Part shown: positions 1 to 10,545 of the stretch, piece after piece
Numbering within the stretch: position 1 is the stretch's first letter
Layout: every line of letters starts with the position of its first letter
DNA from: Hymenopus coronatus
Taxonomy: Eukaryota; Arthropoda; Insecta; Mantodea; Hymenopodidae
Assembly: GCA_030762935.1 (NCBI GenBank)
Contig: CM060895.1
Location: forward strand, 36,620,001-36,684,000
DNA length: 64,000 nt
Reading direction: 5' to 3'
Made by a program: the position numbers and the translations under genes
Notes under the pieces: model-generated
What the model was told of the DNA's origin: nothing
The model's database searches: none
Seen by the model: the letters and a program-made list of their open reading frames with translations, nothing else

Positions 1-993
1 GTTGTCGCGGGGTCGTGTATTGAACCGGTTTCTCGAACTTAAAGAACAGCTAAAAACATTTTTAAGGATGAAAATCAAGACACATTTCATGAGCTCTTAC
101 TAAGTGATTCTTGGTGTTTTGAACTGTCCTATCTGGCAGATATTTTTCATAAGCTGAATGAACTGAATGTTTCGATGCAGGGTCGACATGAAACAATAAT
201 CTCCTCAACCAATAAAATGAAAGGTTTTAAAAGAAAACTTAGTTCTTGGAAGTCTGCAGTTCAAAAAGGAGATTTGTCGAACTTTCCATCTCTTCTTAAT
301 GTGGCAGGAGATAAAGATCTGGGTAAACTGAAAGACCGCATTTGTGATCACTTATCAAGATTGCAAGATGCAATAGATGCGTACTTTCCAACTATTTCCA
401 CTACGAATCTCGACTGGGTTGTCTCACCATTTGATTTCGTAGGTAGTGCAGAGGAAATAGATTTCACTGCTTGCAAACGAGATGAATTTATTGATCTTTG
501 CGCTGATTCCACACTCAAAGGTAAGTTCACCAAGAGTGAGGCGTCGGTGGCTAGTTTTTGGCTTCAATGGAGAGAGGAGTGCCCTAACCTAATGAAGAAA
601 GCAATTAACGCACTTTTGCCCTTTTCAACATCCTATCTATGCGAGCAAGCCTTCTCTGCTATGGTGACAATAAAATGCAAAGCAAGAAATAGACTGAATA
701 ACCTTGAGGATGATTTGCGTGTTTCACTGTCAACTGTAAGACCCTACATCACACATCTGTGCTCTAAGCATCAATCACAAGTTTCACATTAATCATTAAT
801 CGAACAAAATTTATTGATGTATTTTTATTCAGTGATCGTAGTAAAGTTTACACATGGTTTACGTTATTATTATATAATATTTCAATAAATTAACATATTA
901 AGCTTAATTTTCTTTTAATTCAAAGAAGGGTGCCCCTGGTGTTTAATGTTATTCCCAAGGGTGCCGTGAACTTCAAAAGGTTGGGAAATACTG
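1..993 (+). pseudogene. hAT transposon 3' part, ZBED5-like transposase C-terminus (5' end off window)
   Basis: This is the C-terminal part of a hAT-superfamily transposase of the ZBED5/SCAND3-like type, which would cut and paste its own DNA. The main frame runs from about 43 to 792 and ends with a typical hATC dimerisation region, including LPFSTSYLCEQAFSA and a downstream RNRLNNLEDDLRVSLS segment. The first 60 bases encode a matching upstream piece in another frame, so a frameshift lies at about 55-66. A poly(A)-like AATAAA is near 884. The sequence from about 925 to 993 looks like a hAT end; its last bases, read inward from 993, are CAGTATTTCCCAACCTTTTG, a hAT-type terminal inverted repeat. 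The flank CTTTAGAG (994-1001) could be the 8-bp target duplication, but the left end is outside the window. The family call is strong; activity is excluded for this copy by the frameshift. Confidence 0.85.
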
Positions 994-1392
994 CTTTAGA
1001 GGCTATTCCCTGAAAATTCAAGATATACATTTTATTTGTCAGTAAATATCTTTAATATACGATATTTTAAACAAAATCATTAGAGCCATTTTTGAGAAAA
1101 TCAAACAATTCCATGTAAAGGGTAGTTTTGGGGTGGGGGATATTTCTCAAAAGCTTCGTGATACTGAAGATACTGAACTTAAATACCAAATTTGGTATTT
1201 TACTGACTTTTCGTTTTTGAGTTATCGTGTTCACAGACACACATGTACGTTTTTCTGAAAATGCTTTTTTAATACAGGGATCCCTAAAGCGTATATTTCC
1301 GGTGAAATCTCGGTATCGAATTTTTGGGTGGAGTACAATACGTTCTCTATATACTATGTACAATGTCCATAGTACGTGTAGAGAAAGTAAAA
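994..1392 (-). mobile_element. HX1 copy, 3' side cut by the hAT insertion
   Basis: This is the 5' half of an HX1 element, with its 5' end at about 1388-1392. The hAT element ends exactly where HX1 sequence (GAGGCTATTCCC) resumes, so the hAT jumped into this copy. The 5' palindrome at 1350-1387 carries an extra AATGTCC segment, and the TG tract is reduced to a short ACACACATG stretch. Confidence 0.8.
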
Positions 1393-1744
1393 TTGGTTTA
1401 AACAGAAGGATACAAGCACAGTAAGAGAATGATGTTTAGAATATCTTCCCTATTAACTGAAGACGTACACTGATAACAGGGTTATTGAGGGGTGTTTCTA
1501 GTACATAGGTTGTGCAAGAGAAAGAAACGGGCTTGAAATGCAAATCTATGGGTAGGAAAATGTATGAATTATTGGGCTTAATAATCCTAAAAGATAATCT
1601 TCCTAAAGAACATATAGTTAATAATCTATTGCCTCTCATTAGAAATAAAGGGATATTTAACTAAAGCTATAATAAAAGAAGCTAATACAATAAGAATATA
1701 GGTTTCAGTGTTAAAGGTAAATAGCCCGTCTCATTCTTTATGAA
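1393..1744. other. unassigned AT-rich spacer
   Basis: No gene or known repeat is recognised. A 67-codon minus-strand frame is present but has no recognisable motif. Confidence 0.4.
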
Positions 1745-2578
1745 AAAATTTGATGTGTTCCATTCACATGACTTTCTCTACATCTCTGCAACAAATTATT
1801 GTTAAAAAGCTTATTCTTCTATTTACTTCATCATAATTGATAAAAATTAGAAGAAATAGTCTTGCTTCCTTGTAAATAGAAGCGAAATCTCGGAGTACCA
1901 TAGGTTAAAGTGACAGTCAAAAGCTGGTTGCTATGTGACTGAAGTTCCTTTGTTTGTATAAATAGGAGTTGATAAATTCCTGTATGAGAAAAGTAGACGT
2001 TTTTTAAAGCAGAAACCAATAACAAGGACTATCTCAAAAACGATCAACTCCACGAAAAAAAAAAAGTATATGGCATAAATTGTGTGTCTTAACGTGATCT
2101 ACATTTTTCTGTGGTAAGTTCCTGTCCATCTCTAACGGTTTAGTTGTTATACAAAATTCCCTAAAATTAATCCAGAACAGTCTTCAGAGGCTATTCCCAG
2201 AAAATTGAAGATATACATTTTATTTGTCAGGTAAATATCTTTAATGTACGATATTTTAATTAAAATCGTTAGAGCCATTTTTTAGAGAATCAACATTTTC
2301 GAAAATGTTTCCACGCGAAGGGTAGTTGGGGGTGGGGGGATTTTCTTGAAAATCTTCGTGTCGCATCCTTGGAAGTTACCAAGTTTGGTTTTTAACAGTC
2401 TTTTCTTTTTTGAGCTATGGTGTCCACAGAAATACACACATGGACATTTTTCTAAAAATGCTTTGTTTTTCAAGGGGTCTCAAAACATGTATTTCCGGTG
2501 AAATCTCGGTATCGAATTTTTGGGTGCATTACAATGTCTTCTCTATACACTATGTACATAATACACGAGGAGAAAATA
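1745..2578 (-). mobile_element. HX1, near full length
   Basis: Both ends are present. The hairpin end (GATGTGTTCCATTCACATG) is at 1750-1770 and the 5' palindrome is near 2540-2572. There is no long TG tract; an ACACACA stretch remains near 2433. The terminal AGAGAAAGT has decayed to GGAGAAAAT. Confidence 0.85.
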
Positions 2579-3010
2579 AACATCAAGTCAAGTGAAGACA
2601 ATGTGTGATTTTAATGGTTATAAAGGAACATCAAAGTTAACAAATTCAAAGCTCAAAACAACAGTAAAACGAGTGAACATCGTTATCGATGGGCAATAAC
2701 GTGATTATTATTTCAATGGAATATCCCATTGAAATAGAAATTAGTAGACCACGGACTAAATTCCTTTTTCTTGTGCATAAATAAATATAGTTTTAATAAT
2801 TACTTTTTATATAACATTATATAACGCATGGAATCATTTTGTGGTTCTTAAAATTATCACTTTAATCACTGATGCCTGTTTCAAGGCTTTATAACGGGCA
2901 TGACCAAATTAAGAAAGCAGAGGGCATGACGCTCTGTGACGTAATAAACTGTAAACAGAAGGTTTAATCTTCATCTAGTATTGTTATTTTTCTTACTTCG
3001 GTGATATGTT
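2579..3010. other. unassigned AT-rich spacer
   Basis: No gene is seen. It contains a short self-complementary run (TATCCCATTGAAATAG beside ATTTCAATGGAATATC, 2705-2740). It may belong to the hAT remnant downstream, but no terminal repeat could be matched. Confidence 0.35.
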
Positions 3011-3260
3011 TTACTTTAAACGAGTCCATCAATATCTGCTTAAGGATGATGTATAGAGTCTTAATAGCTGAACCAAATGATGGTCGCGTACCCTGCAATG
3101 CTGATTTTTAATATAATTTATTTTAGAAAAGCTTTGCTCGTAAATGTATGTAGAGCCAAACATTGCCATTATATGTGTTGCAACTAATCGCGATTTGCAA
3201 AATGAATCATTGGACAATGATCCAAATAACTCCCAACCTCATGTTCGTACAAGTTTGTAG
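3011..3260 (-). pseudogene. hAT transposase C-terminal remnant (second type)
   Basis: The minus-strand frame at 3029-3217 includes MFGSTYIYEQSFSKI followed by a KNQ/RVRDHHL segment. This corresponds to the hATC dimerisation region of EPM2AIP1/GTF2IRD2-like hAT transposases (compare the family pattern MFGSTY.CEQ.FS.M). The tail after the conserved block ends at a stop, and upstream sequence is in mixed frames. It is distinct in sequence from the ZBED5-like element at the window start. No ends or target duplication were identified. Confidence 0.65.
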
Positions 3261-4404
3261 TGGAAGTAATTCCATTTGCAGTGGCTTTGAAAATGTTCTC
3301 CCCGCGTTTCGAAACTAACGTTGTGATTGTTTGCTTAAAAACAGAACATTCATTACCGATCACTGTGCGTTTATATGACAGTATATGTGGCTCACCAACA
3401 TTTTCCCATCTTGACTGGAGTCGGGGGAAAAGAATTCTGACATCAGCACCTCGCTAGGCTTACTTTGGGACATGCTTGTATTAGATCTAAAACTACTTAT
3501 TGTACGATTTGTGTTATTCTATTTGTTTCCCATCCAGGAAAAAAAAAAAAATTAAAAAAAAAAAAACTGGAAGCAACACATTGCACAAATGTCTAATTCA
3601 AGAACAGCTAAATTTGTACTACTATACAAACGCGCTGGATGATGAAATCGTGGGCGTTTTTGAAAGCGCTCGCTAGACTAAATATAATTTGTGGAGACTA
3701 TATCTTTTAAGTATATTTAAAATTTATATTTACTGTCTATTTTATATCTTCAGATTAGTTTAGAGACTAAAACTTGGTTCTTAAGAGCAGACAAATTCTT
3801 ACGTGGGTTTTAAATTGTGTACATTCACAAACTGCATGGATGAGGGGTGGGATGGCTGGGTAAACGGACGGACGGACGGACGGGTGGATGAACGTACAGA
3901 CGTCTGGACAGATAGCTGGGTGGATGGACAGATGGATGTATAATATTTGAGGTACAATGAAACAAAGAGGTCTCCGTAAGTGTGTGACATACCACCTTTC
4001 GCTTCGTGCTAAGCAAATGGTGAAAAAGCGCCACATTCTGCTTTCACCATCGGTAGTCAAATGGCGCGTGTAGCTAGACATCATAGCCTCTAGTCTAACT
4101 ACTTCCACCATCCGTAGTCAGACGAAAGAGTTCAGTCAGTCCTTGTAGGTCACATCCCCATATACCACACTACTATTCTCCGAGACAAGCAGGAGACTAA
4201 GAGAGTTTAATGTAATCTAGATCCTTTAGCTGTTTGTGGATAGATGGCAGCGCAGTCGTTATTATCATCTATTTTCAGTTTTACTACTGCTTTATTAGAC
4301 CGAAGTTCAACTTTAGGTCGTGGTATTAAATATCTAATCCGGTATTACTTGGCTACTAAGGGTAACAACGAAGAAAGAACAAAATAAATAGCGGATGTTG
4401 TCAA
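3261..4404. other. unassigned region with A-rich and tetranucleotide tracts
   Basis: It holds an A-rich tract at 3539-3567 and a GGAC/TGGA-rich stretch at 3840-3945. The open frames across the latter are repeat artefacts. No gene is recognised. Confidence 0.4.
3840..3945. repeat. GGAC/TGGA simple repeat
   Basis: Imperfect tetranucleotide repeats (GGACGGACGGACGGAC, then TGGATGGACAGATGGATG). They create overlapping proline/serine-rich minus-strand frames with no biological support. Confidence 0.85.
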
Positions 4405-4472
4405 CGGGGTTTGAGCCAGGGATCTCCCATATGTGGGTCGCAGAGGTTACTGAGTCATCCCGCTCGGTTTAA
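4405..4472 (-). repeat. tRNA-like SINE head, degenerate
   Basis: On the minus strand there is an A-box-like GCGGGATGACTCAGTAACCT followed about 30 bases on by the B-box-like GGCTCAAACCCC. This spacing fits a tRNA-derived promoter. No SINE body is recognisable, because HX1 sequence starts immediately after. Confidence 0.45.
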
Positions 4473-4664
4473 AATACTTGACTATCGCTTAAACCTAGTG
4501 CATTCCTCTGTAAAATCATGAGTATGTGCATGGAGATGTGAAATAAAAGTATTTTCATCCCGTTAACCCGATTAACGTAAAGTAGATGAAAAATAAGCCT
4601 TTTAAAGAATAGTTTCCTCAAGAATGGGTAGTAAAATTCAAGTAAATGGAACACATCAGAGAAG
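4473..4664 (+). mobile_element. HX1 3'-end fragment
   Basis: It contains the last 190 bp of HX1 (TTGACTATCGCTTAAACC through AATGGAACACATCAGAG). The element immediately downstream is in the same orientation, so the two form a head-to-tail pair. Confidence 0.75.
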
Positions 4665-4673
4665 TTTGTTCAC

Positions 4674-5486
4674 TTTTACTTTCTCTTCTTAGTACATAGA
4701 CAATGTATTGCATTCCTCCCAAAAGTTCGATACCGAGATTTCACCGGAAATACATATTTTAGGGTCCATGTATTCAAAAATTATTTTAGAAAAAGGCCCG
4801 TGTGTCTGTGAATACGAGAAGTAAAAATGAAAAGTCTGTAAATGGCAAACTTGCTATTTAAGTTTAGTATCTTACAGAATACGACACGAAGATTTTGAGG
4901 GAATCGCCCCACTCCAAAGCACGCTTTACATGAACATATTTAAAACATTTTGATTTTCTCAAAATACCGTATATTGTAGATATGCATCACACATAAAATG
5001 TTTAATCTTCAATTTTCTGGAGACCTCTTCTTTTGCATGACTCGTAAACCACAAGAGATAGACAAAAGAACTTAGGCACACAATGTGGATCTCGTTAAAA
5101 CACATAGTTGGTCATATATATATTTATTTATTTATTTATTATTTTTTTTTTTTACAGTTAACAATTTCCTTGTTTTTGACTTCAATTAAATTTTCAACTA
5201 CTTTAACTTTTCTCAAACGGGAAGTCAACTTTCTTTTCACCTCTCTTGTTTTACAGAAAACAAGCGAATTCCAATTGTTTCAATAGCGATAGCTTTTAAA
5301 ATATTTGACTATCGCTTTAGCCTAGAGTGTATTCCCTTATCCCCCTTTTACTTACAAGAAAACAAGTTATAAGATAATTTCTGCTAAAGTGCATCTCGAT
5401 TAGCATGACGTGTATAAAAGAATTATCTTTAATTTGTTTGTAACAGCTTGAGAAAGCTGTGAATGGAACATATCAGATTTTTATTT
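4674..5486 (+). mobile_element. HX1, full length, diverged
   Basis: It starts with TTTTACTTTCTCT and ends with GAATGGAACATATCAGATTTTT. The first third aligns well with other copies; the last third is diverged and holds an A/T tract at 5116-5152. The TG microsatellite is reduced to GTGTGTCTGTG. Confidence 0.8.
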
Positions 5487-6316
5487 GATAGGAATTATAA
5501 TAATTTGTTGCAAAGATAATTTTCTGCTACAAATTCGTAGAATATTATATTATGAAGGACTTCCAGCAACAGAACGGATTGTTCGTGATATTGGTACACG
5601 AAAAAGTAGCTCTAGCTAGAAGACCAGGAAAAAAAAAAAGAATATCGTGTAACAAAGATCTGACACACGAGCGTAAAACAGGTTACTCTTTGCTTTGGCT
5701 ATAAACTTGAAGCTCTAGATATCAGCACGAGTAAATTGTGCTGTGCAAAAAGACGATCTGGAGAAAAAACCAAACGCAAGTTGAGTGGTAGCTGCAATAA
5801 AAGGAACAAGGGGCGCTATTAGCGTTGACCTTGAACATTAATAATATTGCAGCTACTGCGATCTCGTGGAACAGCGCGTAATTATTTACATTATTGTTGT
5901 TCTTGGCTGTGACGTGGAAGGGAAAGGAGGGAGTAGTTGTGGTTCAGCACGTGGCGTCTAGCGTGGGGCCAAGCAGTGGCGTTACTTTCGAAACAAATGA
6001 GAATTTGCAGGTGCAACTATAAACAATATGCGCAGCTGTATGTGTTAAGGCCATATTGTCTCCAGTGATTAGAAAATCTGTAATTACCAATGAAGAATAT
6101 CGTATATGTATATTTTAATTAATAACGGAGACAGGCTACAACCTTGTCATCGATCATTTATCATTTTCGGTGATACTTGACCATTTCTCAAAGTTACATT
6201 TTTTGTTCCCTAATATGCATTTGTGAATATACACAAGATTAAATAAAGTTCTAAAAATTTCATGAAGAAATTAAAGAGTACGTCATTCAGAAGAAAGACA
6301 GAAAATTGCTTTAAAT
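5487..6316. other. unassigned spacer
   Basis: No coding frame or recognised repeat. A short GC-richer patch at 5890-6010 has no identifiable content. Confidence 0.35.
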
Positions 6317-7262
6317 AAAAAATCTTATCTGTTCCGCAAAAACATTTATTACAAAAGATTATTTTCTTATCTACATCATACTAATCAAGATAAATATGAG
6401 AAAACATGACTCTCTCATTGTAAGTAGAAGGGAAATACAAGATAACACTAGGATAAAAAGAAAGTCGATTTCTTTTAAAAAGCTAGTTGTCCGTTTTCTT
6501 GCATTTCCTGGGGTTGACAAAGTCTCGTATGAGACTGCCTCCGTAGTCAGCGAGCTGACTTCTCACCCGGAGGTCCCGGGTTCGATTCCCGGCTGGGGCG
6601 GGGAGTTTTTCTTTAACCAGATTTATTCCCTATCCCCCACAGAGTCTGGAAGTATGAATGTGAGAGCGAATGTGCGTGTGTTTAGTAATGTAATGATTAA
6701 CCTAATGTTCTAACCTACAGTAATACGAGTTGTTTCACAAGTCCAAGCCCCCGATATGACCATTGAAGTTAAATGAAACAATTAAAAAAAAAAGAAAAAA
6801 AAAAGTCACGTATGTGAAAAGGTTTAAATATTTTAAAATTGAAGTCAATAACAAGAAATATTCAAAAACAGTAGACTCCACAAAAAAAAAAATGAATACG
6901 AAATAAATTGTTTTAACGATATCTACATTTCTTATCTGGTAAGTTTTTGTCTATCTCTTACGGTTTACCAACTTTGCAAAATTTAGGAAAATCCAACAAT
7001 AATAAAGAGGTGATCATGGGCTATTCCCAGAAAATTCAGCATACACATTTTATTTATCTGTAAATATTTTTATTGTATGACATTTTAATCAAACTCGTAA
7101 AAGCCGTTTTTGAAAAAATGAAAATGTTCGAAATTTTGTCCGTGTAAAGGGTAGTTTGGAGGCCCTAAAACGTGTATTTCCAGTAAAATCTTGGTATCGA
7201 ATATCGGGGTGTAGTGAAAAAGCTTCTCTATATACGTACTATTTACTAAAAAGAAAAAGTAA
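6317..7262 (-). mobile_element. HX1 interrupted by a SINE
   Basis: The 3' hairpin end (6317-6345) is partly deleted. The element is split at 6534/6804 by a SINE, then continues to its 5' end at 7262. The TG region and the start of the palindrome are deleted. Confidence 0.75.
6535..6803 (+). mobile_element. SINE-A, tRNA-derived
   Basis: The tRNA-like head has the B box GGTTCGATTCCC at 6579-6590. The body includes GCCCCCGATATGACC and ends in ATGAAACAATTAAAAAAAAA. It is flanked by an imperfect 14-bp duplication (AGTCTCGTATGAGA at 6521, AGTCACGTATGTGA at 6804), which falls inside HX1. A second copy lies at 25745-26060. It would be transcribed by RNA polymerase III and mobilised by a LINE. Confidence 0.85.
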
Positions 7263-7362
7263 AAATAAAGATAACAAATACAAAGACCTTGGTTACTGAA
7301 GAAGGTGAACTCCAAGATTCCGATTCTTGGGATATAACGTAATAGTAACTGTTTAAAGTAGC

Positions 7363-8222
7363 AAAAATCTGATGTGTTCCATTCACATGACTTTCTCTAT
7401 ATCTCTGTAACAAATCATTGTTAATAAGTTTATCTTTTATTTATTTCATGCTAATCGAGAAAAATTAGCAGAAATAATCTTATTTCTTGCTTCATTGTAA
7501 GTAGAAGCGAAATAAGGGAGTACAATAGGTTAAAGGGAAAGCTAAAAGCTGGTTGCTACGTGACTGATGTTCCTTTGTTTGTACGGACAGGAGTTGACAA
7601 ATTCCTGTATGAGAAAAGTATGTTTTTCAAAGCTGAAACCAAGAAAAAGGAATATCTCAAGAACGATCAACTCCACGAAAAAATGTATATAACATAAATT
7701 GTGTCTTTTAACATGATCTACATTTTTTGTGTGTTAAGCTTTTGTCCATCTCTTACGGTTTAGTAGTTATGCAAAATTCATCCAGAGTAAAGTAGTCTTT
7801 TGAGGCTATTCCCAGAAAATTCAAAATATACATTTCATTTATCAAGTAAATATCTTTAATATATGATATTTTAATCAAAATCGTTAGAGCAATTTTTTAG
7901 AAAATCAACATTTTCGAAAAAAGTTCCATGTAAAGGGTAGTTGGGGGTGGGGGGATTTTTCTCAAAATCTTCGTGTCGCATCCCTGGAACATATTAAACT
8001 TAAATACCAAGTTTGGTGTTTTACCGACTTTTCGTTTTTGAGTTATCGTGTTCACAGACACACGGACACACGGACACACACGGACCTTTTTCTGAAAATA
8101 CTTTTTTTGGATACAGGTGACCCTAAAACATATATTTCCGGTGAAATTTCGGTCTCGAATTTTTTGGTGGAGTGCAATACATACTCTATACACTATGTAC
8201 ATAGTGCGTATAGAGAAAGTAA
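7363..8222 (-). mobile_element. HX1, full length
   Basis: The hairpin end is at 7366-7390 and the 5' end at 8220. The microsatellite is a decayed (ACAC)n at 8050-8085. This is a good representative copy, with all conserved blocks including CTCTTACGGTTTAGTAGTTA and AGGCTATTCCCAGAAAATTC. Confidence 0.9.
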
Positions 8223-8303
8223 TAAGAAGAGAGCAACGGAAAAATTCATATTTCCTTTGGATCATTTTTAGTAGAAACGTCTATTGTATGACGAAATAAG
8301 AGA

Positions 8304-9136
8304 AAAAAATCTGATGTGTTCCATTCACATGACTTTCTCTACAGGAAATCATTAATAAAAACTTATTCTTCTATTTACTTCATGCTAATTGAGAAAAAAT
8401 TAGAAAAAATCGTCTTATTACTTGCTTCCATGTAAGTAGAAGGAAAATAAGGGAGTACCATAGGCTGAAGTGATAGTCAAAAGCTGGTTGCTATATCACT
8501 GACGTTCCTTTGTTTGTATGGACAGGAGTTGACTAATTCCTGTATGAGAAAAGTATGTTTTCAAAGCTGAAATCAAGAAAAAGGAATATCTCAAAAACGA
8601 TCAACTCCACGAAAAAAATGTTTATAACACGAAGTGTGTGTTTTAACGTGCTCTACATTTTTTGTGGGTTAAGTTTTTGTCCATCTCTTACGGTTTAGTA
8701 GTTACGAAAAAATCATCCGGAATAAAGTAGTCTTCAGAGGCTTTTCCCAGAACATTCAAAATATAAATTTTATTTGTCAGTTAAATAACTTTAATATACG
8801 AAATTTTAATCAAAATCGTTAAAGCCATTTTTTAGAAAATTAAAAATTTCGAAAAAAGTTCCATGTAAGGGGTAGTTTGGGGTGAGGGGATTTTTCTCAA
8901 AATCTTCGTGTCGTATCCGTGGAAGATACTAAACTTAAATACCAAGTTTGGTATTTTACCGACTTTTCGTTTTTGAGTTATCGTGTTCACAGACACACGG
9001 ACCTTTTTCTGAAAATACTTTTTTTGGGTACAGGGGACCCTAAAACATATATTTCCGGTGAAATCTGGTATCGAATTTTTTGGGGGAGTGCAATACATTC
9101 TCTATTCACTATGTACATAGTGAGTATAGAGAAAGT
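8304..9136 (-). mobile_element. HX1, full length
   Basis: Complete copy with a short deletion in the hairpin-proximal region (8340). It abuts the truncated copy that follows, with no spacer. Confidence 0.9.
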
Positions 9137-9732
9137 AACAATTAGAAGAAATCGTCTTATTACTTGCTTCCATCTAAGTAGAAGGAAAAAAGGGAGTACC
9201 ATAGGCTGAAGTGATAGTCAAAATCTGGTTGTTATATCACTGAAGTTCCTTTGTTTGTATGGACAGGAGTTGACAATTTCCTGTATGAGAAAAGTATTTT
9301 ATAGCTGTAATTAATAACAAGGAATATCTAAAAAAAGGGTCAACTCCACGAAAAAGTATAGAACTAGATTGTTTGTTTTAACGAGCTGTACATTTTCTAT
9401 TATGTAAGAGTTCGCCTATTTCTTGTGGTTTACCAGCTCTGCAAAATTCAGGAAAGTTCATCCAGAACAAAGAGGACTTCAGAGGCTATTCCCAGGAAAT
9501 TCAAGATATACATTTTATATGTCATGTAAATATCATGAATATACGACATTTTAATCAAAATCGTTAGTGCCATTTTTGAGAAAATAAAAATTTTAGAACA
9601 TTTTTCCATGTAAGGGGTAGTTGGGGCTGGGGGGATTTTCTTGAAAAACTTCGTGTCGCATCCTTGGAGGATACTGAACTTAAATTCCAAGTTTGGTATT
9701 TAACTGACTTTTCGTTTTTGAGCTATATTGCA

Positions 9733-9771
<39 letters not shown>

Positions 9772-9899
9772 ACACAGATAGACAGACACACACGGACCTG
9801 ATCGGACAATGTTTTTTTTTGGATTCAGGGGGTCCTAAAACGTGTATTTACTTCTCTATCCCTATGTACATTGTACATACGGCGCTAGAGAACGTAAAA
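9137..9899 (-). mobile_element. HX1, 3'-truncated
   Basis: It begins in mid-element at AATTAGAAGAAATCG and runs to the 5' end at 9896. A CA tract (9739-9775) sits where HX1 carries its microsatellite, and the sequence just 5' of it (9820-9850) has a deletion. The 5' palindrome is of the CCCTATGTACATTGTACATA type (subfamily B). Confidence 0.85.
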
Positions 9900-10310
9900 A
9901 TAGAAGCGTTTAAGATATTGACATGGAATAGAATGAAGAGCAAATGATTCATTGCCGGTTTAGAAAGGAAAAACTATTCATATTGAAAGAGCTATGAATG
10001 GTGAAACAGATACAAATAATAGTCAACATTAAGATAAATGACTCATATGAGGAGACAAAAAAGGGATTAATGTAGAAAACTGGTTTGTAATGAGGGGCTT
10101 GTCTTCGGCAAAAAAACTGATTGGTTCAATGCCACTGAGTCCTTCAAATCCAACAGATCATATGTGAAGTATTCATTAATTTGTCATTCAGTAGCGTTAG
10201 AATTAAAAAATTACGTTAGAATTACGTTAGAATTAATTGTCAATATGTCCCAAAAGTCTACCAATATGCGGTCTAACTGATCTGATAAACCAAGTTACTA
10301 TTAAAGCTCG
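9900..10310. other. unassigned spacer
   Basis: AT-rich, no gene or recognised repeat. A tandem AATTACGTTAG duplication is present at about 10200-10230. Confidence 0.35.
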
Positions 10311-10545
10311 GTCTTGGCTTCCGAGGCTCACACAGTTACGAACACACAGCGCAGTCAGCGGTATAAAGAAAGGATAGTGGGGAGAGGTTTGTAGCGTAAA
10401 CATGCACACGTTGAGGTATAATCAGTTCCAAAAACAATGTGTTGACATTATATGCATCATTCTAATACATAAAGTAACATAATAAAACAAGTATTAGTAA
10501 ATAAAAACTTATACTTTTAGAAATAAAAACATAAAACTCGATACA
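10311..10545 (-). repeat. dispersed repeat R3, copy 1
   Basis: The reverse complement of this stretch matches 24095-24325. Shared blocks include TTATTTCTAAAAGTA, TTACTTTATG.ATTAGAA, GATTATACCTCAAC and CTGTGTGTTCGTAA. The pair is inverted and nearly 14 kb apart. The class is unknown. Confidence 0.65.

Noticed and set aside
3767..4111. Minus-strand proline/serine-rich frames
   Set aside because: They arise from the GGAC/TGGA simple repeat, and three overlapping frames are equally open.
4676..5486. HX1 as a simple MITE with terminal inverted repeat ACTTTCTCTA
   Set aside because: The 3' end extends past the inverted repeat by a conserved hairpin and CAGA in nearly every complete copy, and no fixed non-T target duplication was seen. 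Left as an alternative, not the preferred reading.
6535..6610. Genuine tRNA gene
   Set aside because: A B box and A-box-like sequence exist, but the acceptor stem does not close, and a SINE body with an A-rich tail and target duplication follows.
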